64,000 nt of DNA from Alphaproteobacteria bacterium (GTDB taxonomy: Bacteria > Pseudomonadota > Alphaproteobacteria > Micavibrionales > Micavibrionaceae): assembly GCA_003245575.1 (NCBI GenBank), contig QKCR01000061.1:1-64000 (forward strand), in the 5' to 3' direction. The position numbers and the translations under genes are program-made. Position 1 is the stretch's first letter. Each line of letters begins with the position of its first letter. This document shows, piece by piece, positions 1 to 9,743 of this stretch. The notes beneath the pieces are model-generated. The model was not told the origin of the DNA. It searched no databases and saw nothing but the letters and a program-made list of their open reading frames with translations.

Positions 1-44
1 AAGACAAGCAAAGTTGCTAGTCTCCGCCCCTTGAATAAAAAGCC

Positions 45-896
45 ATGAAAACAGAGTTCTTTAGTACACTAACCGGCAGATTCACTGCCTCCGATCTTCC
101 TGAGCCCTTCCGTCCGGAGCGCAGCGCTCAAGGACGACTCCAGATCGGATGTCTCAGCTGTGAAGGTATTTCGAGCTATGAAATTTCCCAAAGCCTTAAA
201 CAGAACTTCGGTCGCGAAGACATATATCCTATGGCGCCGAAACATCTGACGCCTGAAATCCTCTCCCGACTTGATCTGTTGGTCTTACCGGGGATTGATG
301 ACGAATCCAACCATTACACGAAAATACTCGACGGAAAAATCGAGATGCTGAAAGAAGCCATTGAAAACCATGGCCTCGTTTTACTGACATTTTGCGCTGC
401 CAGCTACTTCATGTTCTCAAAAATAAAATATTTACCGCGCAACGGCGTAGCAAAAGAACGCAACGGCGCAGACCTGATTAAAGGCGAAGCAACCCATGCT
501 TTCGGCCATATTACGCGCCAAACTCTTAATGGCTCACCATGGAATGATTTTATAATGGCAGAAGTCAAAAGTGACGATCATCCTCATAGCCTCAGAGCCT
601 TAAACATCAATGGCCCAACCATGATGGTTGATCGGCAACAAGATCCTCTGGTCCAAACATTTATGCGCTACGTCGCAATTAATGGCGATGCCATCATTGT
701 CAAACCGATGAAACGCGGCGGAATCATTGCGTCAGGTATTCATCCCGAAATTTCTCCAATTCATAAAAATCTGCCTGAATATTTTGCAGAGTATGAGAAT
801 GACCGCCATATTATCTGGTTCGGGATTAAGAAAAAAATCATGGAACTCGTGAGAAATGCCAGATCAACATCTGTGACGGAACCAAGCTATGGCTGA
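45..896 (+). CDS. BPL_N (biotin-protein-ligase N-terminal / class I glutamine amidotransferase-like) domain protein
   Basis: 283-aa ORF; 'LLVLPGIDDESNHY' and 'GLVLLTFCAASYFM' resemble the GATase-like nucleophile-elbow region; overlaps next ORF by 8 nt. Confidence 0.65.
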   Translation: MKTEFFSTLTGRFTASDLPEPFRPERSAQGRLQIGCLSCEGISSYEISQSLKQNFGREDIYPMAPKHLTPEILSRLDLLVLPGIDDESNHYTKILDGKIEMLKEAIENHGLVLLTFCAASYFMFSKIKYLPRNGVAKERNGADLIKGEATHAFGHITRQTLNGSPWNDFIMAEVKSDDHPHSLRALNINGPTMMVDRQQDPLVQTFMRYVAINGDAIIVKPMKRGGIIASGIHPEISPIHKNLPEYFAEYENDRHIIWFGIKKKIMELVRNARSTSVTEPSYG

Positions 897-1332
897 TACA
901 ATACTCCGTTTTCGCCCGCATCATCTCCTATGCATGTTGACATACAAAGGAAACGGCTATTCAAAATCTTTCGTAGAAAATTTTGATCTTCTGATTGAAC
1001 GCATGAACACATCATCTGTCACTCTTGAGATTTGCAAAGGCCCTGACGATATTTGTGCGCCACGCTTGTGTGATCCGACTGACGCAACATGCCATTGCCA
1101 TGACGCCGATTTACTGAAAACCGACGACCAAGCTCTCGCTGATCTTGGCACCCTTCCAAGTCTGGAGAACATATCCTATGGCAGCACTATTCCGCTTACG
1201 CGAGAATTAATTCGTGACCTTCGAACCGCATATGCAAAGAACACCATTCGAACGGCTTGTCAGGGCTGTGAATGGAAGGAATTCTGCGATCAAATCAAAG
1301 ACGATCAGTTTCAGGAGACCAAGCTCATATAA
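889..1332 (+). CDS. DUF1284-like cysteine-rich protein
   Basis: 'LRFRPHHLLCMLTYKGNGYS' N-terminus and C-terminal 'CQGCEWKEFC'; 9 Cys in 147 aa. Confidence 0.7.
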   Translation: MADTILRFRPHHLLCMLTYKGNGYSKSFVENFDLLIERMNTSSVTLEICKGPDDICAPRLCDPTDATCHCHDADLLKTDDQALADLGTLPSLENISYGSTIPLTRELIRDLRTAYAKNTIRTACQGCEWKEFCDQIKDDQFQETKLI

Positions 1333-1407
1333 ACGTTGAATTTCATAGATATTCTGTCTATAACCCAAGGAAATTCCATAAATATTTTCGATGAAATAGA
1401 GACCAAA

Positions 1408-1824
1408 ATGAAGCTTTATAAACTCTCTCCTTTGTTCGCGGTGCTCGCACTGACTGCGTGTTCGGGTAAAACAGACATAAAAACAGGTTTTGAAGTCACG
1501 GTAGACGAGAATTCACCCCAAGTCACTGTCAAGACTTACGAGGCGCAAATAGAAGCTCCGGGCGGTCGTGTAAAATTAACAGCCCCGATCACAACCTATT
1601 TCTATGATATGGCGAAACGCGAAAGATGCACCGATAAAAGTCGGACCGAGAAAATGATGTATGGAACAACCTGCCATCCGATAACGGACGTAGACGCGAT
1701 TGATAAAACAGTCACAACCTTGTACAAAACAGGAATAGAAAATATTCTTCCCGGAACGAAAACAGCGTACTTCATCATAAGTGATGGCGCGGCCCAGATG
1801 GTTAAAAACCCCGAGTTCAAATAA
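1408..1824 (+). CDS. small putative lipoprotein
   Basis: Internal ATG at 1408 gives MKLYKLSPLFAVLALTACSGK, a lipobox-type signal; the upstream start in the ORF track (1336) is a TTG and less likely. Confidence 0.6.
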   Translation: MKLYKLSPLFAVLALTACSGKTDIKTGFEVTVDENSPQVTVKTYEAQIEAPGGRVKLTAPITTYFYDMAKRERCTDKSRTEKMMYGTTCHPITDVDAIDKTVTTLYKTGIENILPGTKTAYFIISDGAAQMVKNPEFK

Positions 1825-1856
1825 ACTTAAGACAAATAGACTTGAGATAAAAAAAT

Positions 1857-3203
1857 ATGACGACCAAACCTATCCATATCATTGGCGGCGGCATGGCCGG
1901 AACAGAAGCTGCATGGCAAGCCGCCAATATGGGCGTGCCCGTCATCTTGCATGAAATGCGCCCGCACACAAAAACACCTGCGCACCAAACCGAAGGATTG
2001 GGAGAACTTGTCTGCTCCAACTCCTTCCGCTCGGACGATAAAGAATATAATGCCGTAGGACTTCTTCACGAAGAAATGCGCATGCTAAACTCCCTGATGA
2101 TGCAAACGGCTGCCAAACATGCAGTTCCGGCAGGCGGTGCCTTGGCCGTTGATCGTGACGCCTATTCCGACAGTATTACCAAAACGATGGGAGACCATCC
2201 GCTGATTACCATCGAACGCGGGGAAATCTCTGGCCTCCCGCCGGAAGACTGGGACTCGGTCATCATCGCGACAGGCCCGCTCACATCCCCTGCACTCTCC
2301 ACGGCCATTAAAGAGATTACAGACGAAGACTCTCTGGCTTTCTTTGATGCCATCGCGCCGATTGTCTATAAAGACTCCATCAATATGGATGTCGCGTGGT
2401 ATCAATCCCGCTATGATAAAGAAGGCCCAGCAGGCACAGGCAAAGACTACATCAACTGCGGCATGAACAAGGAACAATATCTGGCATTTTTTGAAGCCCT
2501 GACCTCTGCCGAAACCACCGAGTTTAAAGACTGGGAAAAAGATACGCCTTATTTTGAAGGATGTATGCCAATAGAAGTCATGGCCTCTCGCGGTATTGAC
2601 ACTTTGCGCTATGGCCCGATGAAGCCTGTAGGCCTCACCAACCAGCATGACATGTCGCGTCCTTATGCTGTCGTCCAGCTTCGTCAGGATAATGCCTTAG
2701 GTAGCCTCTACAACATCGTGGGCTTCCAGACCAAGATGAAATACGGCGAACAAACAGAAGTCTTCAAAATGATCCCTGGACTAGAGAACGCAGAATTCGC
2801 GCGTCTCGGCGGCATTCATCGCAATACCTTTATCAATTCCCCACGTGTACTGAACAATCGCCTGCAATTAAAAAACATGCCGCGTCTGCGCTTCGCAGGA
2901 CAAATCACAGGCTGTGAAGGCTACGTAGAAAGTGCTGCTGTCGGGCTCATCGCAGGACGCCTCGCTGCGTCTGAGCGTCTGGGCAAAGACATGACCATGC
3001 CTCCCGCCACAACGGCACTCGGTGCAATCATCGCCCACATTACAGGCGGCGCAGATGAAAAGACGTTCCAACCGATGAATGTAAATTTCGGACTATTCCC
3101 TGAAATAGATGCACCGAAAAAAATCAAAGGACGCGACCGTAAGAAACTTTTCTCGGATCGTGCTCTTGTAGACATCGCAGATTGGATAAAAACCCTAAGC
3201 TAA
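1857..3203 (+). CDS. trmFO: methylenetetrahydrofolate--tRNA-(uracil-5-)-methyltransferase TrmFO
   Basis: '[31 protein letters not shown]' FAD motif and '[11 protein letters not shown]'; full length. Confidence 0.95.
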   Translation: MTTKPIHIIGGGMAGTEAAWQAANMGVPVILHEMRPHTKTPAHQTEGLGELVCSNSFRSDDKEYNAVGLLHEEMRMLNSLMMQTAAKHAVPAGGALAVDRDAYSDSITKTMGDHPLITIERGEISGLPPEDWDSVIIATGPLTSPALSTAIKEITDEDSLAFFDAIAPIVYKDSINMDVAWYQSRYDKEGPAGTGKDYINCGMNKEQYLAFFEALTSAETTEFKDWEKDTPYFEGCMPIEVMASRGIDTLRYGPMKPVGLTNQHDMSRPYAVVQLRQDNALGSLYNIVGFQTKMKYGEQTEVFKMIPGLENAEFARLGGIHRNTFINSPRVLNNRLQLKNMPRLRFAGQITGCEGYVESAAVGLIAGRLAASERLGKDMTMPPATTALGAIIAHITGGADEKTFQPMNVNFGLFPEIDAPKKIKGRDRKKLFSDRALVDIADWIKTLS

Positions 3204-3815
3204 ATTTGCATCAGGCAAATCCATAGACTTGAACATGCTGGTCAGGTCAGGACGCACTTCCTTCAAGTCATACGCGGCTTCATGCAAATCCGGATGAATA
3301 TGCACATAAGGATCAATATGAATCTGGTCTGCCAGATTGAGAGCAAACACACTGGCGATTTCTATTGAAAATGAAGGAAACAGATCCAAAATCAGACAGT
3401 CTTCTTGAATGGTACGGTCCATAAATATTTGGACCATATAGCCTCTGCTTTCTCCGGATTCAGGCGTATGCGAATAAAGCGGAACAAGGCAGATAAAATC
3501 CTTAGCATTAAATGGGTACACACGGGGAGCGGAAGATCTCCACAACTTCAAAGGCGCATATTTCCAAACAGAGACCCCATCCTTATCAACCACATACTTG
3601 GCAATTTTTTTTGAAAACCTACTTGGTAATAAAAAGAAAACATAGCATCCGAGAAAAAATATCGCTGCTAAATTACATGCATCGCTTGGTAAAATACGCC
3701 CCGATAAAAACAGTAAAACCGATAAAGACAGCAAATAAAATCCGGAAAAGGATTTGTCCCAAACATAAGGAATTTGAGGTTTAGATTTATCTTGAAACAA
3801 AGTCATCCGACCCAA
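3195..3815 (-). CDS. hypothetical membrane protein
   Basis: 206-aa ORF with N-terminal hydrophobic helices; overlaps neighbouring genes by 9-13 nt. Confidence 0.55.
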   Translation of the reverse strand: MGRMTLFQDKSKPQIPYVWDKSFSGFYLLSLSVLLFLSGRILPSDACNLAAIFFLGCYVFFLLPSRFSKKIAKYVVDKDGVSVWKYAPLKLWRSSAPRVYPFNAKDFICLVPLYSHTPESGESRGYMVQIFMDRTIQEDCLILDLFPSFSIEIASVFALNLADQIHIDPYVHIHPDLHEAAYDLKEVRPDLTSMFKSMDLPDANLA

Positions 3816-4546
3816 ACCCTCAACTCTTTAAATGGAACAGGCAGAACATGAAACGGATCATACTCAGCACGCTCAATGCTTTTCAAATAGAGCAGCGCAA
3901 GAGATCGCATAGCCCTAAAATATTTAGCCCCCGACTTCTCAGGAATCTTGATATTACAAAGTTCACGCACGACCTTTTGCAACTTCTCTGAATGGGGCTG
4001 TATATCAGACATATTCAAACTCGGCATCATCACATGCCCAAAGCTCCCGTGAAACGGAACTGCACGCACCAACCCGACCAAGCTATAAAACCGCGCCAAT
4101 GCATTACCATTCTGAGCACAGCCGAGAATATCGCATTTCATCTTCGTCATCGTACCTTGCGCCCCGTCAACATAAGACAATAATTCTTCGATATTTTCAG
4201 GGGAGCGTCCGAGAAACTCCAATTCACGTGCAGACAAAATTGTATCAAAATCAGCATAAGCCAAATGATATTCGGGGATGACACCCGACAACAATGTCAA
4301 AACAGGATGCACATCTGACCGTCCGCCCTCACAAATACGGCGAATTTCATCCCGCCACCATTGCAGACGGATCATGCCCATATGCGGCTCGCGCACCTCT
4401 TCACGGATGCGGGAAATCTCGGCATTCCATAAATCAAGAGTCTGGATCACTGACCTGACGGCAGTTGGTGTAAATAAAGACAAAAACGCCCGATCTGCAT
4501 CAAGTTCTTTGAGTGTCGTATATAAGTGCAGTTGATTATTTTCCAT
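3803..4546 (-). CDS. squalene/phytoene synthase family protein (NDUFAF6-like)
   Basis: 'IREEVREPHMGMIRLQWWRDEI' motif; 247 aa. Confidence 0.8.
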   Translation of the reverse strand: MENNQLHLYTTLKELDADRAFLSLFTPTAVRSVIQTLDLWNAEISRIREEVREPHMGMIRLQWWRDEIRRICEGGRSDVHPVLTLLSGVIPEYHLAYADFDTILSARELEFLGRSPENIEELLSYVDGAQGTMTKMKCDILGCAQNGNALARFYSLVGLVRAVPFHGSFGHVMMPSLNMSDIQPHSEKLQKVVRELCNIKIPEKSGAKYFRAMRSLALLYLKSIERAEYDPFHVLPVPFKELRVWVG

Positions 4547-4599
4547 TTCCGTATAGGTTATAAACGGAATTTACAAAATTTGAAGAAGGAGATTTCACT

Positions 4600-5223
4600 A
4601 TGGCTTTCAAACTCCCTGACCTGCCCTACGCAATGGACGCTTTGGTTCCGTATATGTCGGCAGAAACATTTGAATACCACCACGGCAAACACCATCTGGC
4701 CTATGTGAACAAAGCCAATGAATTGGCTGCCGGAACAGAATATGAGTCCATGAGCTTGGAGCAAGCCGCAGTTGCAGCCAAAAAAGCAGGCAACCAAAAG
4801 CTCTTCAACCAGATTGGTCAAATCTATAACCACAATTTGTTCTGGGAATCCATGGCGCCAAACGGCGGCGGCAACAAAATGCCGGGCAATTTGGAAAAGA
4901 AAATCGCAGAAGATATTGGCGGATATGATGCCCTGCGCAAAGCTTTGCTCGATGCAGGAACAACCCAATTCGGGTCAGGCTGGGCATGGCTTGTTCTGGA
5001 CAACGCCACAGGCAAACTCGAAGTCACCAACTCAGGGAACGCAGAAACCCCTCTGACAAACGGAAAAACCCCGCTTCTGACCTGTGATGTGTGGGAACAT
5101 GCTTATTATATCGACTACCGCAACGCGCGCCCGAAATTCTTGGAAGCTTGGATTGATAACCTCGCCAACTGGGAACACGCAGCCAAGTTGCTCGAACAAG
5201 GCCCGCTCAAAATCGCAGCTTAA
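4600..5223 (+). CDS. sodB: Fe/Mn superoxide dismutase
   Basis: 'FEYHHGKHHLAYVNKAN', 'YNHNLFWESM', 'LLTCDVWEHAYYIDYRNARP'. Confidence 0.95.
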   Translation: MAFKLPDLPYAMDALVPYMSAETFEYHHGKHHLAYVNKANELAAGTEYESMSLEQAAVAAKKAGNQKLFNQIGQIYNHNLFWESMAPNGGGNKMPGNLEKKIAEDIGGYDALRKALLDAGTTQFGSGWAWLVLDNATGKLEVTNSGNAETPLTNGKTPLLTCDVWEHAYYIDYRNARPKFLEAWIDNLANWEHAAKLLEQGPLKIAA

Positions 5224-5252
5224 AAAACTGATAGAAGATCAAATCAATCAGA

Positions 5253-5615
5253 TCAAACAGGTATCAAGGCCGCAGCAACCCTGCGGCCTTCGCTTGTAAG
5301 GACATTATAGGTGCGACACGCCGCGGGCGTGTCCATAACATCAACGGTGAACCCAAGGCCTTGAAATTTGGCGCGCTCGGCTGGCGGCAATACAGAAAAA
5401 CTTGCCCCTGCCCCGATCAACAACACATCAATATGACCGGCAAGGCTTTTGATCTGGTCATTGATCTCTTGGAAAGAGGACACGGTCCAGTGGCCGATAG
5501 TCTCTCCGAAAATAATAACGGGATAATCATACACCTGCCCGTTCACCTTGAATTGCCCAGCCTTATAAGACTGGATCAATTTCAATTCGGAAGATACAAG
5601 CGGTGTGATGTCCAT
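5253..5615 (-). CDS. Mth938-like (NDUFAF3-family) domain protein
   Basis: 'IDVLLIGAGASFSVLPPAERAKFQGLGFTVDVMDTPAACRTYNVLTSEGRRVAAALIPV'. Confidence 0.85.
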   Translation of the reverse strand: MDITPLVSSELKLIQSYKAGQFKVNGQVYDYPVIIFGETIGHWTVSSFQEINDQIKSLAGHIDVLLIGAGASFSVLPPAERAKFQGLGFTVDVMDTPAACRTYNVLTSEGRRVAAALIPV

Positions 5616-5620
5616 AAAAC

Positions 5621-6610
5621 TTAGGCCTTCGCGCCGTCTTCATCAGGAACATCATCCTCGTTTTCTTCACCTTCAACCGCCTCTGCGTCTCCGCGTTTAG
5701 CAGAATCTTCAAACTTGAAGTACAACAAAGAGGATGACGCCACATAAACCGAAGAATATGTTCCGATGACGATACCGAAGATCATCGCATTCACGAAATC
5801 ACGGATCACTTCTCCGCCGAATACCCAAAGAGCAATCAGGGACAGTAAGGTCGTAAAGGATGTATTCAAAGTCCGCGCCATGGTCTGGTTCACGGACATA
5901 TTGATAATGTCATACATCGGAGTTTTCTTGAACTTACGACGGTTCTCACGAATACGGTCAAACACAATCACCGTATCGTTGGTCGAATAACCGGCAACCA
6001 ACAACACAGCCGCGAGAGTACCAAGATCAAAATTCATCCATAACAAAGAGAAGAGACCAACAACAGTTACCGTATCGTGAACCAGCGTAATAATAGCCGC
6101 CACACCAAACTGCCATTCGAAACGATACCAGATATATCCGAGAATAGCCGCAATCGTCAGCAAAAAGGCAATCAACCCAGATTGCTTCAATTCATCCCCG
6201 ACTTGCGGGCCGACATATTCACTTCGACGATATTCAACCTTTGCTTCTGAGGATACATAAGAGGCATCAATTGTTTCCTTGATTTTCTGGATAGCCTCTT
6301 TCTGGGCATCCTCACCACCTTTTTGTTCAGGCACACGGATCATAATATCTTTTTCTGTCCCGAATTCCTGAATGGAGATATTCCCCAATCCAAGCCCATT
6401 AAGATCAGACCGCATTTTCGCCAAATCAGGAGCATCAGGAGTTTGTATCTCCATCATAATCCCGCCCGAGAAATCGATCCCGAAATTCAATCCTTTGGTC
6501 GCAATCAAACCGATCGACCCGAGAACCATAATCCCCGTGATAACAAACGCCAAATAACGACCCTTAACGAAGTCGATATTCAGATGATCTGCAAACTGGA
6601 ATAACCGCAT
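5621..6610 (-). CDS. secF: protein translocase subunit SecF
   Basis: 'GLNFGIDFSGGIMMEI', 'AGYSTNDTVIVFDRIRENRRK'. Confidence 0.95.
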   Translation of the reverse strand: MRLFQFADHLNIDFVKGRYLAFVITGIMVLGSIGLIATKGLNFGIDFSGGIMMEIQTPDAPDLAKMRSDLNGLGLGNISIQEFGTEKDIMIRVPEQKGGEDAQKEAIQKIKETIDASYVSSEAKVEYRRSEYVGPQVGDELKQSGLIAFLLTIAAILGYIWYRFEWQFGVAAIITLVHDTVTVVGLFSLLWMNFDLGTLAAVLLVAGYSTNDTVIVFDRIRENRRKFKKTPMYDIINMSVNQTMARTLNTSFTTLLSLIALWVFGGEVIRDFVNAMIFGIVIGTYSSVYVASSSLLYFKFEDSAKRGDAEAVEGEENEDDVPDEDGAKA

Positions 6611-6634
6611 AATAGTATCCTTTATTTCTTTTTC

Positions 6635-8179
6635 TTATACCGGCAAGGCTTTTGGTTTAGTGGTCTTCAGCCAGATAACCAGCATCAAACGGGTCAGCAT
6701 AATCGCCGAGAACAAGGATGTTGCAATCCCGATAGACATGGTCACGGCAAAGCCTTTAATCGGCCCCGTTCCGACAGCATACAAAACGATACCGGCAATC
6801 AATGTTGTCAGGTTGGAGTCGATAATTGACGCCATCGCCTTTTCGTACCCTGTATCCATCGATGAAATGATTGAACGACCGTTGCGGATTTCTTCACGAA
6901 TACGTTCAAAAATCAAAACGTTCGCATCAACCGCCATCCCCATGGTCAGAACAATACCGGCAATCCCTGGTAAGGTCAGCGTAGCTTGCAACATCGACAA
7001 AAGCGCAATAATCAAAACCATGTTGACGAACAACGCAATACTCGCAAACACACCAAACAAACGGTACGACAAGCACATAAAGGCAATAATCAGCAAAAAC
7101 GCAACCGTCGTCGCTGTTTTACCGGCTTCAACAGAGTCACTTCCCAATGACGGCCCGACAGTCCGCTCTTCTACGATCTTCAAAGATGTCGGCAACGCAC
7201 CGGCACGAAGAAGCAAAGCCAAATCTGAAGCTTCCTGAACGGTGAAATTCCCCGTAATCACAGCGCTTCCGCCGCAAATTGCTTCATTGATACGCGGTGC
7301 GGTAATGATTTCACCATCAAGAACAACAGCAAAAGGCTTGTCCACATTGTCACGCGTCACATCACAGAATTTCTTGGCACCCTTCGCACTCAAACGGAAC
7401 GACACGATCGGCGCACCATCCTGAAATGTCGGATTGGCATCAACCAAATCTTCTCCCGTCATCAACGGACGACGATTAAGGGGCAGCTTGCTGGTCGGGT
7501 CTTCGCGCATTGGCATTGATACGACATTAAGTCCTTCTCCTGTCATGCTGACCAGATGGAACGTCAATTGCGCTGTTTTATTCAGCAAGTCCTTAACACG
7601 TTCAGGGTTCTCCATTCCCGGTAATTGAACCAAAATACGATCATCACCTTGGCGCTGGATAATCGGCTCTTTGGTACCTGTGCCGTTAACACGACGGCTT
7701 ACGACTTCAATCGACTGGGAAATTGTTTTATCGGTGATGTCCTTGAGTCCTGCTTCATCAAAATGAGCAGATACAACATCGCCTTCTGTATCCAAAACCA
7801 ACTTCTCGTCAGCCTGACGGAAAATCTTGCGCAAAGCCGAGACATCATCTTCGGATTTAAGCGTTACGGTTACGCCGTCTTTGCCGCTTTCGATCTTGGC
7901 ATAAGACAGATCGTCTGATTTCATGGTCCTACGAACATATTGTTCGACATCATCAATACGCTTCTTAACGACACTTTCAATATCAGCCTGAAGCAACAAA
8001 TGCGCACCACCCTGCAAATCCAGCCCCAAAGAGACAGATTTTGTCGGCATCCAACTTGGCAAAGATTGTTGCCACTGTGTGCGGGTTTCTTCGGATACGA
8101 AGTTCGGAAGCGTATAGGCAAAGGAAAGGATGACGGTCACAAAGACCAACACCCGTTTCCAAAGAGGAATGAACATCAT
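6635..8179 (-). CDS. secD: protein translocase subunit SecD
   Basis: 'LGLDLQGGAHLLLQ', 'GMAVDANVLIFERIREE'. Confidence 0.95.
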   Translation of the reverse strand: MMFIPLWKRVLVFVTVILSFAYTLPNFVSEETRTQWQQSLPSWMPTKSVSLGLDLQGGAHLLLQADIESVVKKRIDDVEQYVRRTMKSDDLSYAKIESGKDGVTVTLKSEDDVSALRKIFRQADEKLVLDTEGDVVSAHFDEAGLKDITDKTISQSIEVVSRRVNGTGTKEPIIQRQGDDRILVQLPGMENPERVKDLLNKTAQLTFHLVSMTGEGLNVVSMPMREDPTSKLPLNRRPLMTGEDLVDANPTFQDGAPIVSFRLSAKGAKKFCDVTRDNVDKPFAVVLDGEIITAPRINEAICGGSAVITGNFTVQEASDLALLLRAGALPTSLKIVEERTVGPSLGSDSVEAGKTATTVAFLLIIAFMCLSYRLFGVFASIALFVNMVLIIALLSMLQATLTLPGIAGIVLTMGMAVDANVLIFERIREEIRNGRSIISSMDTGYEKAMASIIDSNLTTLIAGIVLYAVGTGPIKGFAVTMSIGIATSLFSAIMLTRLMLVIWLKTTKPKALPV

Positions 8180-8604
8180 TTGGCGGATTTATCCTTTTTG
8201 GTTTTAGAATCATCATTGGCAGCAGAAGACATCGGGAGATTATCCTCATACCGACCGACAATATAAGAGCGCATCAAAGTCAGTTTGACACCGTTACCGA
8301 CATCCACACGAACTTCATGGTCAGAAACGATCTGGTCAATAGTTCCGACCAAACCGCCTTGGGTCAAAATCTTGGTTCCCTTACCCAAACCACCGAGCAT
8401 TTCGGCATGTGCTTTAAAACGTTTTTGCTGCGGACGCACCATCAGCAGATAGAACAAAACACCCAAAATCAGAATCATACCGATATTCATCATGAGGGCT
8501 TGGCCTTCGCTTGGAGGCGTAACGACAGACGCATCAGCTCCGGCAGGAGCTACGGTTGTCGCGGTGGTTGCATCAGCAGCATAAGCATCAGAAAAAAATG
8601 TCAT
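8176..8604 (-). CDS. yajC: preprotein translocase subunit YajC
   Basis: 'LFYLLMVRPQQKRFKAH..LKGTKILTQGGLVGTI'; start MTFFSDAYAADA chosen (ORF track begins 13 codons upstream at 8643). Confidence 0.9.
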   Translation of the reverse strand: MTFFSDAYAADATTATTVAPAGADASVVTPPSEGQALMMNIGMILILGVLFYLLMVRPQQKRFKAHAEMLGGLGKGTKILTQGGLVGTIDQIVSDHEVRVDVGNGVKLTLMRSYIVGRYEDNLPMSSAANDDSKTKKDKSAK

Positions 8605-8816
8605 AAACTCTTCCTTTGGTGAACAAAAAGGCCAATAAGGCATACGATGTAGCGGAAACAGCCCGACTATAGTTCCCTATTGGGGAATGACAAGTAAATA
8701 TTTACCAAAACATTGGTTTATCCTTTAATCTTTCTCATGTTATACTAATGTAAGAAAACCACGGGCCAAAAAGGCCCTGAAAATCGAACTTTCTTGGGAC
8801 AAAGGTTAGGATAAAT

Positions 8817-9722
8817 ATGAGCTTCTGGGGTCGGACGATACTTGCTGGCGGTCTGTTAACGTTAGCGTCTTTGATGTCACCATCTGCGGCTAACGCACAA
8901 GATGCCTCAACCATCCAAAGCAAATTTATTATGACAACAGATGTCAGTCTGTTTGGCAACTACCTGACTTATAACCCCGAAAGACAGGCCTATGACCTGA
9001 CCGTGAAGTGGCCGGTAGAGAACCATCAGCAATGGATAAAGATGAAGGAATATTTCCAATTCCTTCCCCAAAGCAATGATTTGTATAATCCCGTCATCAT
9101 GTCTGATCCGGAAGTTATCATTTTCATTGAAAACAACCCTGACCAGATTTCCGGTGAAGATGTTTATTTCTCGGCAGCCAAAAAGATCCTTCGCGTAAAA
9201 AGAACGCCGATAGATGCCAACTACAAAAATACAAAAGATCTGTACGCATTTCTCCAACGACAAATGCAAAATAATGACCGCACATATTCCGCAACCGAGA
9301 AAAACATCAATATCAATGAACCCGGCTTGGTTATCATCTTCAGGGGGAACACGACCCTGACCAATCCGAGCTGGGTTGTAAAAGACCCCGAAGAAATCGA
9401 AATATATATGAAGCAAATCGAAGACATCACGGAGAATAAAGAGAATACCGTACTCAAATTAGAAAATTTGACATCACAAAACAGCTTTGACCGTTTGAAC
9501 ACCTTCATGATTTATACCAACCTGCCGGGCGTGGACACAAAACTCGTAAGTGTCAATGAGTTCGGACGGATGCGGACAACACGTATCAGACTGGAAGGCA
9601 TTTGCTACGACGACGAAAGAAACTTCTTCAGAACTTTTCAGGCTCAAGCCAAAGATGAAGAAAAACTTGTCCATGAGAGTGATGGCAAGTTTATACGCTA
9701 CCAACATCAATCGGATTTCTAG
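8817..9722 (+). CDS. secreted protein of unknown function
   Basis: 301-aa ORF with Sec-type signal (LAGGLLTLASLMSPSAANAQ); no family recognised. Confidence 0.65.
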   Translation: MSFWGRTILAGGLLTLASLMSPSAANAQDASTIQSKFIMTTDVSLFGNYLTYNPERQAYDLTVKWPVENHQQWIKMKEYFQFLPQSNDLYNPVIMSDPEVIIFIENNPDQISGEDVYFSAAKKILRVKRTPIDANYKNTKDLYAFLQRQMQNNDRTYSATEKNININEPGLVIIFRGNTTLTNPSWVVKDPEEIEIYMKQIEDITENKENTVLKLENLTSQNSFDRLNTFMIYTNLPGVDTKLVSVNEFGRMRTTRIRLEGICYDDERNFFRTFQAQAKDEEKLVHESDGKFIRYQHQSDF

Positions 9723-9743
9723 AATAAATCAACCTGATCGGGA

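Noticed and set aside
5263-5292. Strong hairpin AAGGCCGCAG-CAACC-CTGCGGCCTT after sodB
   Set aside because: No T-tract on the plus strand and it lies in the coding 3' end of the Mth938 gene; not called as a terminator
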